Source: Trueperaceae bacterium
GTDB taxonomy: Bacteria > Deinococcota > Deinococci > Deinococcales > Trueperaceae
Assembly: GCA_002707365.1 (NCBI GenBank)
Contig: PAMQ01000017.1
Span: 62,001 to 126,000, forward strand
Reading direction: 5' to 3'
Length of the DNA: 64,000 nt
A program made the position numbers and the translations under genes. Shown here one piece after another: positions 1-9,665 of the stretch (the stretch's first letter is position 1; each line of letters begins with the position of its first letter). A model generated the notes under the pieces. That model did no database searches, was not told where the DNA came from, and saw nothing but the letters and a program-made list of their open reading frames with translations.

Positions 1-1
1 G

Positions 2-1684
2 CCCTTTGCAGCTTACTGCAGCGATCCGTGTGATGGCCGTAGCCAAGGGACGACTGGAATGTTCGATAGCTTGCCATACCGAAATGACGCAGCTACTGTA
101 CTTAGACGCCTCATCCGTTCATTACCTACACGCGCTGCTGTAATGGGAGTCGCCACTTGTGACAAAGGCCTCCCTGCGACTTTACAGGCCTTAGCCGGTA
201 GTAGCGGACTACCTGCAATTGCAGTTCCTGGGGGCGTGACTTTGCCGACCGTTGGCGGCGAAGATGCTGCACAGGTACAGACATTGGGAGCTCGTTTTTC
301 TCACGAACTGATCGATATTGAATACGCTGCTGAAATGGGTTGCAAGGCGTGCGGGTCCAGTGGCGGGGGCTGCCAATTTCTCGGCACTGCAGCGACTGCT
401 CAGGTCATTGCAGAGGCTCTAGGTATGGCTCTTCCTCATAGTGCCCTAAGCCCTTCTGGTGAACCAATTTGGTTAGATCTAGCTCATCGTTCAGCGCTGG
501 CACTTCTACGCCTTACATCCCTCGAAACGCCTCTGTCCATGATATTGACTGAAGCTGCTGTCGATAATGCGTTACTTGTCCACGCTGCTTTCGGAGGATC
601 CACTAACCTCTTACTACATATTCCCGCTATTGCTCATGCTGCTGGTCTCAGACCACCCACCGTTAGGGAATGGAATCAGGCCAATCGAGCAACCCCGCGT
701 TTGGTAGACGCCTTGCCTAACGGACCTCGTAATCACCCAACTGTCCAGGTGTTCATGGCTGGTGGTGTGCCCGAGGTGATGCTTCACTTAAGGAATATGG
801 GGCTTCTTGATACTCAGGTAAAAACGGTGACCGGGGAGACTTTAGCTAGCAACCTAGATTGGTGGGAATCAAGTGAACGCCGTGTAGCTGTACGGAATCG
901 AATTGAACAAGCGGGTATTAATGTCGATCAGATCATTATGGATGCTGATACCGCTCGTTCCGCAGGATTGACAAGCACAGTCCTCTTTCCAGTAGGTAAT
1001 CTTGCTCCGGAAGGTTCAGTGATAAAGGCTACAGCCATTGACCCTTCATTAGTTGGCAACGATGACGTGTATCGGCACAGTGGTTCTGCAAGGGTGTTTG
1101 TGGATGAGTCCGATGCTATTGAGGCGGTTAAGGGTGGAGGCGAAAGACCTATAGAGGTAGGTGAAGTACTAGTTCTCATAGGTGCAGGACCGTCCGGTAC
1201 TGGGATGGAAGAAACAGCGCAACTCACGAGCGCCCTTAAATACTTACCGTGGGGAAAGCACATTCCGATACTTACTGATGCCCGTTTTTCTGGATTGTCG
1301 ACTGGCGCCTGCATAGGTCATGTAGGACCTGAGGCCCTAGCAGGAGGACCAATTGGGTGTCTTCGTGACGGTGACCAAATAGAGATCATAATCGATCGCC
1401 ATAATTTAGTAGGAACGATAGATTTGGTTGGCACTGCTGAAGGAACGCTAGGGTCTCAGGAAGCTACTGCTCTTCTAGCCTCTCGATCACCACATCCGGC
1501 GCTCAGTCCACACCCAGATCTACCGGATGACACTAGATTATGGGCGGCTCTGCAGCGTGTCAGTGGAGGTACATGGGCTGGATGTATCTATGATGTAGAT
1601 AGGATAGTCGAAGTCCTTGATGCGGGTTTAGCAGCCTTGAATGGCCAAGAACCGTGGAAGAGTGAGGAATTTAGTGAACAATAA
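2..1684 (+). CDS. IlvD/Edd-family sugar-acid dehydratase, YjhG/YagF type (5' partial)
   Basis: Dehydrates an aldonic acid such as D-xylonate to a 2-keto-3-deoxy acid with an Fe-S cluster. The frame stays open from base 2 through the edge, and residues before the first ATG (base 59) read [13 protein letters not shown], the family signature, so the gene starts outside the window. YjhG/YagF proteins are about 650 aa; 560 are present. Cluster and active-site segments are [10 protein letters not shown] and a later [12 protein letters not shown]. The C-terminal swivel domain carries [11 protein letters not shown]. The match to the YjhG/YagF branch rather than IlvD rests on [11 protein letters not shown], recalled from that branch. 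It heads a catabolic region with two PhyH oxygenases immediately downstream, so a sugar-acid route is likelier than branched-chain amino-acid synthesis. The exact substrate is unknown. Confidence 0.85.
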   Translation, partial: PFAAYCSDPCDGRSQGTTGMFDSLPYRNDAATVLRRLIRSLPTRAAVMGVATCDKGLPATLQALAGSSGLPAIAVPGGVTLPTVGGEDAAQVQTLGARFSHELIDIEYAAEMGCKACGSSGGGCQFLGTAATAQVIAEALGMALPHSALSPSGEPIWLDLAHRSALALLRLTSLETPLSMILTEAAVDNALLVHAAFGGSTNLLLHIPAIAHAAGLRPPTVREWNQANRATPRLVDALPNGPRNHPTVQVFMAGGVPEVMLHLRNMGLLDTQVKTVTGETLASNLDWWESSERRVAVRNRIEQAGINVDQIIMDADTARSAGLTSTVLFPVGNLAPEGSVIKATAIDPSLVGNDDVYRHSGSARVFVDESDAIEAVKGGGERPIEVGEVLVLIGAGPSGTGMEETAQLTSALKYLPWGKHIPILTDARFSGLSTGACIGHVGPEALAGGPIGCLRDGDQIEIIIDRHNLVGTIDLVGTAEGTLGSQEATALLASRSPHPALSPHPDLPDDTRLWAALQRVSGGTWAGCIYDVDRIVEVLDAGLAALNGQEPWKSEEFSEQ

Positions 1685-1767
1685 TTAGTTAAACTAAAGC
1701 ATTGGGGGCAAACTAGATATGGTGAGGCCTAATTATAGGCAATTCGTCTTAGAGGAGGGCTGTTGAG

Positions 1768-2667
1768 TTGAGTCCTAATTTTATTGATGGCACCACTGTA
1801 AACGAAAATGGGAGTATTGGAGGCTTCTACCGAGAAAACGGATATGTCGTGGTTCCCGATGCTCTGGGTCGAGCTGAAATTGATGAACTAATTGCTGAAA
1901 CGCTACTTATTTGTCGTGGGGAACGGGGGGAGATAAATCGCCTCCAGCCTTCAGTCCCTGAAGAGGAGGATGCGGAGGTTCTTAAGAGAACGCTTTGTGT
2001 TCACTTTCCTCACAAGATTTCAGCTGTTATGCGCCGCTACTTGGCTCACCCAAATATGGTCAAAGTGCTTACAGAAATTATTGGGCTTAATGTCAAAGCT
2101 ATGCAATCAATGCTGTTTATTAAGGCCAGTGGCAAGCCAGGCCAAGCATGGCACCAGGATGAGGCATTTATTCCTACTCGAGATCGTTCACTAACCGGTG
2201 GTTGGATAGCTCTCGATGATGCCACGTTAGAAAGTGGTTGCCTTTGGGTGATTCCAGGGTCTCATAAACTAGGTACGTTATGGCCGACACAGGTGCAGAA
2301 CGATGACCGATTTGACTGTACGGCCGAGTCAACAGGATTCCCGTATTCCGATTCCGATGCAATACCCGTACAGGTCAAAGCTGGCGCCATTGTCTTTTTC
2401 AACGGGTACCTTCTGCACCGGTCGTTTCCTAACAAGTCCCATGGAAACTATCGGCGAGTGCTAGTAAACCACTATATGAATGCAGCGTCGTTGCTTCCCT
2501 GGCAGAAACCGCAGGAAGAAGAAGGAATGGGAAGTCTAGACTATCGAGATATTGTGATGGTAAGCGGTAAGGATCCGTACGCGTGGAAGGGAACAAAGAA
2601 CATCGCTGAACCATCCGTACGCCCGTCTGGCGAAGGAGGTTGCGAAAAATGGGGTTCAAAAGAGTAA
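1768..2667 (+). CDS. PhyH-family Fe(II)/2-oxoglutarate dioxygenase
   Basis: Non-heme iron oxygenase of the phytanoyl-CoA dioxygenase family (299 aa, usual length), which hydroxylates a small molecule using 2-oxoglutarate. The iron facial triad is visible as H129 and D131 (WHQDEAF) plus H217 (LLHRSF), with R229 or R230 (NYRRV) expected to bind 2-oxoglutarate. PGSHK near the centre is also typical. The start is TTG at 1768, chosen because AGAGGAGGG (1751-1759) lies at good spacing and no ATG is nearby. It follows the dehydratase by 83 bp and precedes a second PhyH gene by 99 bp, so these two oxygenases may be co-transcribed. The substrate cannot be told from sequence; PhyH proteins act on lipids, ectoine, phosphonates and many other compounds. 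Confidence 0.85.
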   Translation: MSPNFIDGTTVNENGSIGGFYRENGYVVVPDALGRAEIDELIAETLLICRGERGEINRLQPSVPEEEDAEVLKRTLCVHFPHKISAVMRRYLAHPNMVKVLTEIIGLNVKAMQSMLFIKASGKPGQAWHQDEAFIPTRDRSLTGGWIALDDATLESGCLWVIPGSHKLGTLWPTQVQNDDRFDCTAESTGFPYSDSDAIPVQVKAGAIVFFNGYLLHRSFPNKSHGNYRRVLVNHYMNAASLLPWQKPQEEEGMGSLDYRDIVMVSGKDPYAWKGTKNIAEPSVRPSGEGGCEKWGSKE

Positions 2668-2766
2668 GATGACAACGGTAAATTCCCTTACCTCTTATTA
2701 CGAAAAACATTTCGGCGTGGGTTTTATGTACCTTGTGTCCTAATAACGGCTCCAACTAAAGGTTAG

Positions 2767-3558
2767 ATGAAAGGGTGGAAGTTGACAGATCTTAACCAAG
2801 CATTTTTTGAAATGGATGTGCATGGGTTTACTTTGCTCGAAGATGTTTTAACCGATGACCAAGTTACCAAGATGCGTGAGGTACTTATGGATCTCGACGC
2901 TAAAATCGGTGAAGAACAACGCTTTTTAGGAAGCGCTGGTCACGTTTCTAATCTGCCGGCCCTTGATCGTATCTACCATTCGATAATTGATCACGCTCGT
3001 ACGTTGCCTGTCATTGAGCATGTCCTTGGGGAATCAATTGTGCTGGGTAGTTTGAATGCCCGGGTAGTGCGACCCGGAGATCCAGAACAAGGGCTTCACA
3101 GTGATATAAGAGCTGATCTTCTCAATTCGAACTCACCCGTAATGGTTAACACAGTGTGGTTGCTTGACGATTTTACTTTCGAGAATGGGGGAACTCGTAT
3201 CGTTCCTGGTTCCCACCAGAGTGGTCTGGCCGGCCCACCCGATGGGATGATAGTTAAGCACGTTCATCATCTGGTCGCCCCAGCTGGAAGTGTATTGGTC
3301 TTTAATGGTCAGTGTTGGCACGGTGGAGGCGCAAATACTACCAACGAGAGGCGACACGCTCTTTTTGGGCATTACCGAAAAAACACGTTATTGTTTCAAA
3401 ACGATCCACATGACGGCTTTAACCCTGATTGGCATCAAAGTCTATCGCTCAGACAGCGACAGTTGCTTAGGATGGAGGGCGGTGTCGGTACTCCGCACGC
3501 GTCTGATGCTCAGCTAAGAGCATCTTTCTCTCAAGGCAATATCCCAAAAGGGGAATGA
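2767..3558 (+). CDS. PhyH-family Fe(II)/2-oxoglutarate dioxygenase (second copy)
   Basis: A second PhyH oxygenase of 263 aa, clearly divergent from the one just upstream. The iron triad is H111 and D113 (LHSDIRAD) with H185 (CWHGGG), followed by R195/R196 (NERRHA) for 2-oxoglutarate. PGSHQSG is the conserved mid-protein turn. The ATG at 2767 has only a weak AAAGG upstream; a TTG at 2782 behind AAAGGGTGG is a possible alternative start. Two adjacent but non-identical PhyH genes suggest two oxidation steps or two related substrates rather than a recent duplication. Downstream lies a 200-bp convergent gap to gnd in which I see no clear terminator. Confidence 0.85.
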   Translation: MKGWKLTDLNQAFFEMDVHGFTLLEDVLTDDQVTKMREVLMDLDAKIGEEQRFLGSAGHVSNLPALDRIYHSIIDHARTLPVIEHVLGESIVLGSLNARVVRPGDPEQGLHSDIRADLLNSNSPVMVNTVWLLDDFTFENGGTRIVPGSHQSGLAGPPDGMIVKHVHHLVAPAGSVLVFNGQCWHGGGANTTNERRHALFGHYRKNTLLFQNDPHDGFNPDWHQSLSLRQRQLLRMEGGVGTPHASDAQLRASFSQGNIPKGE

Positions 3559-3758
3559 TTGGAATCCATCACAATCTACTCTGGTATTGTGCTTATCAAC
3601 ATACTTTCGGTAACCTTGTGGCGTTAAGAAAATTCACAGATCTACAAAGAGATTAAGAGTGAATTAATTAAGTGTAGTTACGATGCGGCAGTACCTAAAG
3701 GTTTTGATGTAGGTGCTAAGCGGATCACTCCAATATAGAGTAAGTTTTGACAGTGCAA

Positions 3759-5213
3759 TTAAGCATTATAGGTACGTGATGAGACTTTTCCGCCTCGTCC
3801 AGTCCAGTTAGTGTGATGGAACTCTCCCCGCGGATGGTCAACCCTTTCATAAGTATGGGCCCCAAAGTAGTCTCGTTGGGCCTGGAGAAGATTCGCTGGC
3901 AGTTCGGCGTGACGATAACCATCAAAAAACGCTAGAGCTGCTCCCATAGCTGGTGTTGGTATCCCTGCCTGGACCGCAGTAGACACCGTACGCCTCCAAG
4001 ACCCCTGAGAAGATTCGATTTCATCACGAAAGAAGTCATCAAGTAAAAGGTTTTTTAGGGCTTGGTTTTTGCTGTAAGCAGAGCGGATGTCTTTGAGAAA
4101 ACTGGATCTGATGATGCAACCACCGCGCCACATTTGTGCTATGCCACCGTAATTGAGCTCCCAGTCGTATTGCTCAGCGGCAGCCCGTATGAGCATGTAT
4201 CCCTGAGCGTAAGAGCATATTTTAGAAGCGTATAGTGCTTGCTCCAGGTCTTCAATGACCTTAGCCCGATCCAGTTTTGGGGAGACTGAAGGTCCTTTAA
4301 GGACCTGTGAGGCCTCTTCACGTTCAGCCTTGATAGAGGAAAGAAAACGAGAAAAGACAGCCTCACCAATGAGCGTAAGAGGGATACCCAGTTCTAAAGC
4401 ATTGACAGCTGTCCATTTACCAGTTCCTTTTTGGCCTGCAACGTCAAGAATCTTTTCTACTAGAGGTTCCCCATCAGAATCTTTAACAGTGAATATTTCA
4501 GCTGTAATATCGATCAAGTAAGAATCAAGTTTGCCTGACCGCCAACCGGAAAATACTTCTCCGATTTCCTCGGCTTGCATCCCGAGGCCAGATTTCATTA
4601 AGTGATAGGCTTCAGTGATGAGCTGCATATCACCATATTCAATGCCGTTATGAACCATTTTTACGAAATGTCCTGCCCCACCATCACCAACCCAATCGCA
4701 ACAAGGGGTACCGTCTACTTGGGCGGCGATACTTTGAAAAATGGGCCCAATGTGTTCCCAAGCTTGGTGAGAACCACCTGGCATTATTGAAGGTCCAGTC
4801 CGGGCGCCTTCTTCTCCTCCTGAAACTCCGGTACCGACAAATAAGAGTCCTCGAGACTCGAGATTTTCTGCTCGTCGTACTGAATCAGGATAGTTAGTGT
4901 TTCCGCCATCGATTACGATATCTCCAGCCTCAAGGTACGGCAATAGAGAATCAATAACTTTGTCGACTGCAGGTCCCGCCTGAACCATTAGCATGATCTT
5001 GCGGGGTCGCTTTAAATTTACAACGAGATCTTCTAGCGAATCGAAACCAACTACTGACGTTCCTTTGGCTGGGCCCTCAATAAATTCGGTCGTTACACTA
5101 GTCGTTCGGTTATAAACTCCAACTGTGAAGTTATGGTCGTTCATATTGAGGACCAAATTTTGGCCCATAACGGCGAGGCCAACAAGGCCAATATCAAGGT
5201 TCGGGGTGTCCAT
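3759..5213 (-). CDS. gnd: 6-phosphogluconate dehydrogenase, decarboxylating
   Basis: Oxidises 6-phosphogluconate to ribulose 5-phosphate, CO2 and NADPH in the oxidative pentose phosphate pathway. The N-terminal Rossmann motif GLAVMGQN, the catalytic block HFVKMVHNGIEYGDMQ, the signature GQKGTGKW and the C-terminal AQRDYFGAHTYER are all intact. Length, about 484 aa, fits the long E. coli/eukaryote type. The open frame extends to an ATG at 5231, but GAAGAGGAGA (5219-5228) then lies inside the frame and ideally placed before the ATG at 5213, so I take 5213. Glucose-6-phosphate dehydrogenase is also present in the window (33085-34524) but not linked. The gene has its own upstream region of about 360 bp and is probably transcribed alone. 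Confidence 0.96.
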   Translation of the reverse strand: MDTPNLDIGLVGLAVMGQNLVLNMNDHNFTVGVYNRTTSVTTEFIEGPAKGTSVVGFDSLEDLVVNLKRPRKIMLMVQAGPAVDKVIDSLLPYLEAGDIVIDGGNTNYPDSVRRAENLESRGLLFVGTGVSGGEEGARTGPSIMPGGSHQAWEHIGPIFQSIAAQVDGTPCCDWVGDGGAGHFVKMVHNGIEYGDMQLITEAYHLMKSGLGMQAEEIGEVFSGWRSGKLDSYLIDITAEIFTVKDSDGEPLVEKILDVAGQKGTGKWTAVNALELGIPLTLIGEAVFSRFLSSIKAEREEASQVLKGPSVSPKLDRAKVIEDLEQALYASKICSYAQGYMLIRAAAEQYDWELNYGGIAQMWRGGCIIRSSFLKDIRSAYSKNQALKNLLLDDFFRDEIESSQGSWRRTVSTAVQAGIPTPAMGAALAFFDGYRHAELPANLLQAQRDYFGAHTYERVDHPRGEFHHTNWTGRGGKVSSRTYNA

Positions 5214-5573
5214 TAAGCTCTCCTCTTCCATCGGTATGCCTGGAGCAGTTGTAATCAGCCGCCTTTGCTCTAGTTAAAACCTTTCTTCCACTCTGCGTGT
5301 GAGGACCAAGGCCTAAGGACTAACATAAGCCGATTGGAGCAGAAGAATTCGCCGAATTTAAGGCGGCTTGCATCAATACTGCCGCCCTAGTCTAACATCG
5401 GAACCGCCAATAAATCATAAAGCTTCATTACCTTAATCACCTTAATCTTCGTGATTCAAATCGGTTAGGATGCTGGTTCGTTACTCCACCGATTGTCTTG
5501 GCTGTGGAATGGAAAAGTGATCCAAAGAACGGAGGGTCTTGGTTTTGTGCACAGGGAACTAAACCGAGTCATC
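5214..5573. promoter_or_regulatory. Intergenic region upstream of gnd with a tandem 9-bp repeat
   Basis: This 360-bp gap lies between the end of the ROK gene and the start of gnd, both on the minus strand. It has no convincing open frame. ACCTTAATC occurs at 5430-5438 and again at 5440-5448, a direct repeat with a 10-bp period that would put both copies on one face of the helix. A minus-strand TATGAT lies nearby (5413-5418), without a good -35 box. A regulator binding here to control gnd is a guess. Confidence 0.3.
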
Positions 5574-6488
5574 CTAACGCCTATCAAAAAATATTTTCCC
5601 AACTCCTTTTAGAGCGCTATGGTCTATGTCAGCAGCTTGTTTAATTGCTTTGAGGGAAGGAACGCTGTGCAATGTATCGGAGAGGCCAGAAAGATATAGT
5701 TCGTAAGACTTTGCTATTTGCCCCCCAAGAATGATGCTTTCGGCACCAAAAGGAATAATGTGGCGTTCCAGGAGTACGTTACCAATTATTGTAGCCACTT
5801 CTCTGAAAACCCCTCTAGCTGTATTATCTCCAGCAAAGGCTTTATTGGCGATATCTACGACTTCAAGGCTTTCGCCTCTGCGTTCCCGATAAAGCTTCAT
5901 AATGTGAGAATTTGAAGTGTAGTGATCCACGAGACCGTCGCGGTACGGTTGTCCCGCAACCCAACCAAGCCTAGGTACTCCTGGGCCTTTTTCAACAACC
6001 TCTCCATCCACAATAAATGCGCTACCGAGGCCGGTTCCCAATGTTAGGACAATCGTTCGGCGATAATCGCGGGCAGCACCACACCAAGCTTCGCCCCGGG
6101 CAAAGCTCGCAGCATCAGGATCAAAAATCATCGGGATATTGACATGAAGATTGAGGCGTTCACGGAGTTCTTTCTGAATGTTAACCCCGTAAATAGCTTC
6201 GTACTTGTTCAAGCCCCTAATTCGACTGATTCCTTCCTTGTAATTCAAAGGGCCGCAGATGGAAATGCCGATTCCTAAAATATCTAGGTTGTTGAGTCGC
6301 GCAAACGAAAGAGCAGAATCTAGTATCGCTGCGAAGGTTGTAACTATGATTTCGGCAGGTCCGGTGGAATCAATTTCGCAGTGATTAAGAGAGTCAGGTA
6401 GGACAAAACCGGAGTTGTCGACTATAGCTGAGGCCAAAGAGGTCCCACCTACGTCCATAACCGCAGCGTAATCAACGCGAGTACTCAC
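5574..6488 (-). CDS. ROK-family sugar kinase
   Basis: Cytoplasmic ATP-dependent kinase of the ROK family (304 aa), expected to phosphorylate a hexose or amino sugar. The N-terminal phosphate loop VMDVGGTSLASA, the catalytic segment FDPDAASFARGEAW and the second ATP motif LGTGLGSAFIVDG are visible. There is no DNA-binding N-terminal domain, so it is a kinase and not a NagC-type repressor. The usual ROK zinc motif (CxCGxxGCxE), expected after the second ATP motif, is missing: that stretch reads PGVPRLGWVAGQPYRDG. The start is GTG at 6488; no strong ribosome site precedes it. The neighbouring minus-strand TIM-barrel gene lies 51 bp upstream and is probably in the same transcript, suggesting that kinase and isomerase/epimerase act on the same sugar. 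Confidence 0.8.
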   Translation of the reverse strand: MSTRVDYAAVMDVGGTSLASAIVDNSGFVLPDSLNHCEIDSTGPAEIIVTTFAAILDSALSFARLNNLDILGIGISICGPLNYKEGISRIRGLNKYEAIYGVNIQKELRERLNLHVNIPMIFDPDAASFARGEAWCGAARDYRRTIVLTLGTGLGSAFIVDGEVVEKGPGVPRLGWVAGQPYRDGLVDHYTSNSHIMKLYRERRGESLEVVDIANKAFAGDNTARGVFREVATIIGNVLLERHIIPFGAESIILGGQIAKSYELYLSGLSDTLHSVPSLKAIKQAADIDHSALKGVGKIFFDRR

Positions 6489-6539
6489 AGCTCAGCTTTC
6501 TGAATCCAGTGTTTTTGAGTGCGCAATGCCATGGATGTT

Positions 6540-7379
6540 TTACCTAACTTTTGTGGGTGTCCAGAATTTCATAAGGCTTTCCGATGTTTTGAAACAGGCC
6601 TCTTCGGGGCTCATCTTAAAAAGCTCACTCTTGAAAGGTTCGACGCCTATGGGCCCATTAAAGCCGAGGTCCTTTAGGGTGCCAAGGAAACTAGAAATCG
6701 GGATTACACCTGTAGCACCAGGCAGATCGCGAACACCGTCAAGCTGGTCAGCTACTGGGCAATCAGGAGCATCGTTTATGTGCACTTCAACAACCTCTTC
6801 AAGATTGAGTTTAGCAATGTCGCCTATGGTTTCCTTAGCCGTATACCAGTGGAAGCAGTCGAGTAGCAAACCGGTATTCTGACCCACCGCTTTAGTTAGC
6901 TCTTTCATCTCTATCATCGTGTGGATAAAAGGGTAGCGCATGGCCGACCACATTGTTTTGGGTCCCACGTATTCGAGGCCGAGTCGCAATCCATGATCGT
7001 TAAGTATTTCCGCAACAGGCTTGAGCCGTCGTACATGAAGATCAAAATTCTGCCGATACGTGAGGTCATCAGAGGAAGGCAGGACGTAGGTTGAAGTACG
7101 CGATATACCTAAACTCGCAGCTAACGCGGCTAGTTCGGGTAGCTCAGAAAGGTCTTCGCTATAGGCTGATTGACTGACACGAAAATCCACTGGTAGCGTA
7201 AAAGAGGAAAGCTTTAGTTTGCATTCGTTAGCAAAGTCTGTGACCTTATTAACATCCAGCTCGGAAGCCTCCCTAATATCAATATGGCAAGCCTCAAAAC
7301 CATGCTCCGATGCGAGGCGCAGTGTCGCTAAAAGGGGTTCAGAAATACCGATTGCCCGAGGTAGTAGTGTTGTGTACAT
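6540..7379 (-). CDS. Sugar phosphate isomerase/epimerase-like TIM-barrel protein
   Basis: Xylose-isomerase-like TIM barrel (AP endonuclease family 2 fold), 279 aa. Candidate metal ligands follow the family order: E in GLEYVG, D and H in LLDCFHW, H in EVHINDAP, and a late E in GVEPF. Such proteins isomerise or epimerise sugars, keto-sugars or inosose, or dehydrate them; the reaction here is not predictable. The start ATG at 7379 has AAGGGG a few bases upstream. It lies upstream of the ROK kinase on the same strand and is divergent from a Gfo/Idh/MocA oxidoreductase across a 230-bp gap, a common arrangement in cyclitol and rare-sugar catabolic loci. Confidence 0.75.
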   Translation of the reverse strand: MYTTLLPRAIGISEPLLATLRLASEHGFEACHIDIREASELDVNKVTDFANECKLKLSSFTLPVDFRVSQSAYSEDLSELPELAALAASLGISRTSTYVLPSSDDLTYRQNFDLHVRRLKPVAEILNDHGLRLGLEYVGPKTMWSAMRYPFIHTMIEMKELTKAVGQNTGLLLDCFHWYTAKETIGDIAKLNLEEVVEVHINDAPDCPVADQLDGVRDLPGATGVIPISSFLGTLKDLGFNGPIGVEPFKSELFKMSPEEACFKTSESLMKFWTPTKVR

Positions 7380-7609
7380 AAAAATCCCCTTGTGATTACT
7401 GGCATTGAAGGCTACTTATCTTCAAGTTCGGCCCATACACTCGTCAATCCTACCTGCCCGTAAAGTTAAAATGTTGGAATTGGTAATGTTCCATATAGAA
7501 ACACTATGATTCTGATGAGCTTTTTCAAGTCATTTGATTTATGGTTCGGTGGTTCACAAGTTGGGGTACAGAAAAATCTTAGAAAGTATCAGTACGGCAA
7601 AATATCAGA

Positions 7610-8689
7610 ATGGGGCGTCAAGTTATGAGCGAAACTCTTAAGGTAGGGGTCATAGGTGTAGGTGGGATCAATCGTTCTCATATGCCAGGCTGGGAAGCTT
7701 CTGATCACGCTGAAGTTATCGCTGGAGCCGACATTAACGAGGAGGCTTTAAAGCAATGGGGCGCGAAACACAACATTAACCAGCTTACAACCAATCCACA
7801 GGAAATCTTTGATAATCCTGATATCGATATTATTGATGTCTGCACCCCGAACATGTATCACATGCCAATTACAGTTAGTGCTCTAAACGCAGGAAAGCAC
7901 GTAATTTGTGAAAAGCCCCTAGCTCCCACTACAGACGATATCCGTACAATGATTAAGGCACGTGATCGCTCTGGAAAACAACTAATGACCGCTCAGCACT
8001 GGCGCTTTGCTGGTACCTCGCAAGCTATTAAACGTGAAGCTGATAGTGGTGTTTTGGGCGATGTGTACCATGCCCGCGCTTGGATGCTTCGTCGTAACCA
8101 CTTCATTCCCACACCTACTTTTATTCACAAGCAGCATTCTGGTGGAGGAGCCTGCATTGACATTGGTGTACACGTTCTTGATCTCACTCTGTGGTTAATG
8201 GGTAATCCTCAACCGGTTGCAGTGAGTGGTGTCGCTCGTACGGAGTTAGCGATGAAGGACGGACAGTTCACTCCCTGGCGTCCTGGAGTAGAAATCCCTA
8301 AAACATGGGATGTTGAGGAATTCGCGTCTGCTTTTGTCCGTTTTGAAAATGGTGCGACGTTAATTCTAGAAGTGAGCTGGTTATTGCATCATGATACGCA
8401 AGGGGACGATATGCAGGTGTGGCTTTATGGTTCTGAAGGAGGATGCCATTGGCCCAGTGCGAAGTTTCTCAATAGTAATTACCAAACTAAAGAACTCTAC
8501 AAACGTTATCTAGGTATGACAGCTGATCTTATGGAACCCCATGCACTAGAATGCGTCGAGTTCGCCAAGGCGATTGCGGAAGGTAGGCCATCACCAGTCC
8601 CAGCTGAACAATCGCTACAAGTACAAAGTATTTTGAACGGTATTTACGAGAGCCAGAAAAAAGGTCGGGAGATCCGATTAGATATCTAG
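7610..8689 (+). CDS. Gfo/Idh/MocA-family NAD(P)-dependent oxidoreductase
   Basis: Oxidises or reduces a hydroxyl of a sugar, sugar acid or cyclitol. The Rossmann motif GVIGVGGIN is at the N-terminus, the family EKP motif appears as CEKPLAPT, and GGACIDIGVHVLDL carries the catalytic aspartate-histidine segment. Length (359 aa) is normal. The frame opens at ATG 7610, which lacks a ribosome site; an in-frame ATG at 7625 is preceded by GGGG and would give MSETLKVGVIG, so 7625 may be the true start. A TIM-barrel gene follows after 21 bp with a strong ribosome site, so oxidoreductase and isomerase are probably co-expressed. Confidence 0.88.
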   Translation: MGRQVMSETLKVGVIGVGGINRSHMPGWEASDHAEVIAGADINEEALKQWGAKHNINQLTTNPQEIFDNPDIDIIDVCTPNMYHMPITVSALNAGKHVICEKPLAPTTDDIRTMIKARDRSGKQLMTAQHWRFAGTSQAIKREADSGVLGDVYHARAWMLRRNHFIPTPTFIHKQHSGGGACIDIGVHVLDLTLWLMGNPQPVAVSGVARTELAMKDGQFTPWRPGVEIPKTWDVEEFASAFVRFENGATLILEVSWLLHHDTQGDDMQVWLYGSEGGCHWPSAKFLNSNYQTKELYKRYLGMTADLMEPHALECVEFAKAIAEGRPSPVPAEQSLQVQSILNGIYESQKKGREIRLDI

Positions 8690-8710
8690 GTCAGGAGGGG
8701 AGAAAAAAAT

Positions 8711-9580
8711 ATGAAGACAAGGACAGCTGCGGTACCAATTGGGGTAAGGCGTACTAATTTAGAAGCTTGGCAAAGAAATATTCACGACCTCATCGACTGG
8801 TTAAACAGTGTGGAAATCAATGTGGTTGACCTTGGTCCTGACGGCGACAAAATTGCTGAGGTAGTTTCTTTGGCGGGGCTGCAAGTTGGCTCGGCAGACC
8901 TTCCCGATCCAGAGGGCTTAATTTCTCCAGATTTAGAGACGAGGCAGCAAGCCTTAACCGTAAATACTAAATACGTACAAGAATGCTCCGAGTTTGGGGT
9001 GGAAAACTTTTTTGTTCTGATGAAGCCAGAAGACCCAATGTGCTCTAGGGATCAGAACTTCGGGTACATGGTTGAATCATTTACCGAACTTACCCCTGTT
9101 CTGGAAAAAACAAGTTCCAGGATCGTGATAGAAGGATGGCCTGGACCTGGGGTTCTCGTCTCTACTCCAGAGACGTACCGGGCTTTCTTTAATGAGTGCC
9201 CGTCACCCAACATTGGCGTTAACTACGACCCATCTCACTTGATTCGCATGGGCATAGATCACATCCGTTTTCTGGAAGAGTTCATCGACCGCATCTATCA
9301 CGTACATGGTAAAGACACGGAGATTTCTAATGAACGTCTCTATACTTACGGCAATGAAGTGCCAACAACTTTTACTACACGTGACTATGGCGGACCGCAT
9401 TGGCGTTACACTATTCCCGGACACGGCGAGGCGCGTTGGGTCCGAATTCTAGAGATCCTAAAAGCATCCAGGTACAAAGGTTACATTTCTATAGAGCTTG
9501 AGGACACTAACTATAACGGTTCTGAGGAAGGCGAAAAAGCCGGGCTGATCAACAGTGCTACTTTCCTCGCCAGCTGTTGA
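8711..9580 (+). CDS. Sugar phosphate isomerase/epimerase-like TIM-barrel protein
   Basis: Second xylose-isomerase-like TIM barrel (289 aa). Likely metal ligands are E in VIEGWPG, D and H in NYDPSHL, H in YHVHGKD and E in SIELEDTNY, the usual order for the fold. AGGAGGGGAG lies directly upstream at good spacing, making ATG 8711 secure. The 21-bp gap after the Gfo/Idh/MocA gene indicates an operon; this pairing is typical of inositol and 3-keto-sugar catabolism, where a dehydrogenase makes a keto-sugar that the TIM-barrel enzyme converts further. The specific reaction is inference only. Confidence 0.78.
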   Translation: MKTRTAAVPIGVRRTNLEAWQRNIHDLIDWLNSVEINVVDLGPDGDKIAEVVSLAGLQVGSADLPDPEGLISPDLETRQQALTVNTKYVQECSEFGVENFFVLMKPEDPMCSRDQNFGYMVESFTELTPVLEKTSSRIVIEGWPGPGVLVSTPETYRAFFNECPSPNIGVNYDPSHLIRMGIDHIRFLEEFIDRIYHVHGKDTEISNERLYTYGNEVPTTFTTRDYGGPHWRYTIPGHGEARWVRILEILKASRYKGYISIELEDTNYNGSEEGEKAGLINSATFLASC

Positions 9581-9652
9581 GCGTGTCTTTGCCCTCAGTT
9601 AGTTCTAGGTCGATCTTTGACTAAGCCACCACCTGTTTTCAGCTAAGTGACG

Positions 9653-9658
9653 TACACT
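9653..9658 (+). promoter_or_regulatory. Candidate -10 box for a leaderless DUF1932 transcript
   Basis: TACACT ends 7 bp before the ATG at 9666, which has no Shine-Dalgarno sequence. This spacing would place the first transcribed base at or next to the start codon. No convincing -35 box is visible at 17 bp. Confidence 0.35.
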
Positions 9659-9665
9659 GTGGTTC

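Noticed and set aside
5450-5475. Possible T-loop-like sequence (GATTCAAATC) suggesting a tRNA
   Set aside because: No acceptor stem, anticodon arm or D arm could be drawn around it.
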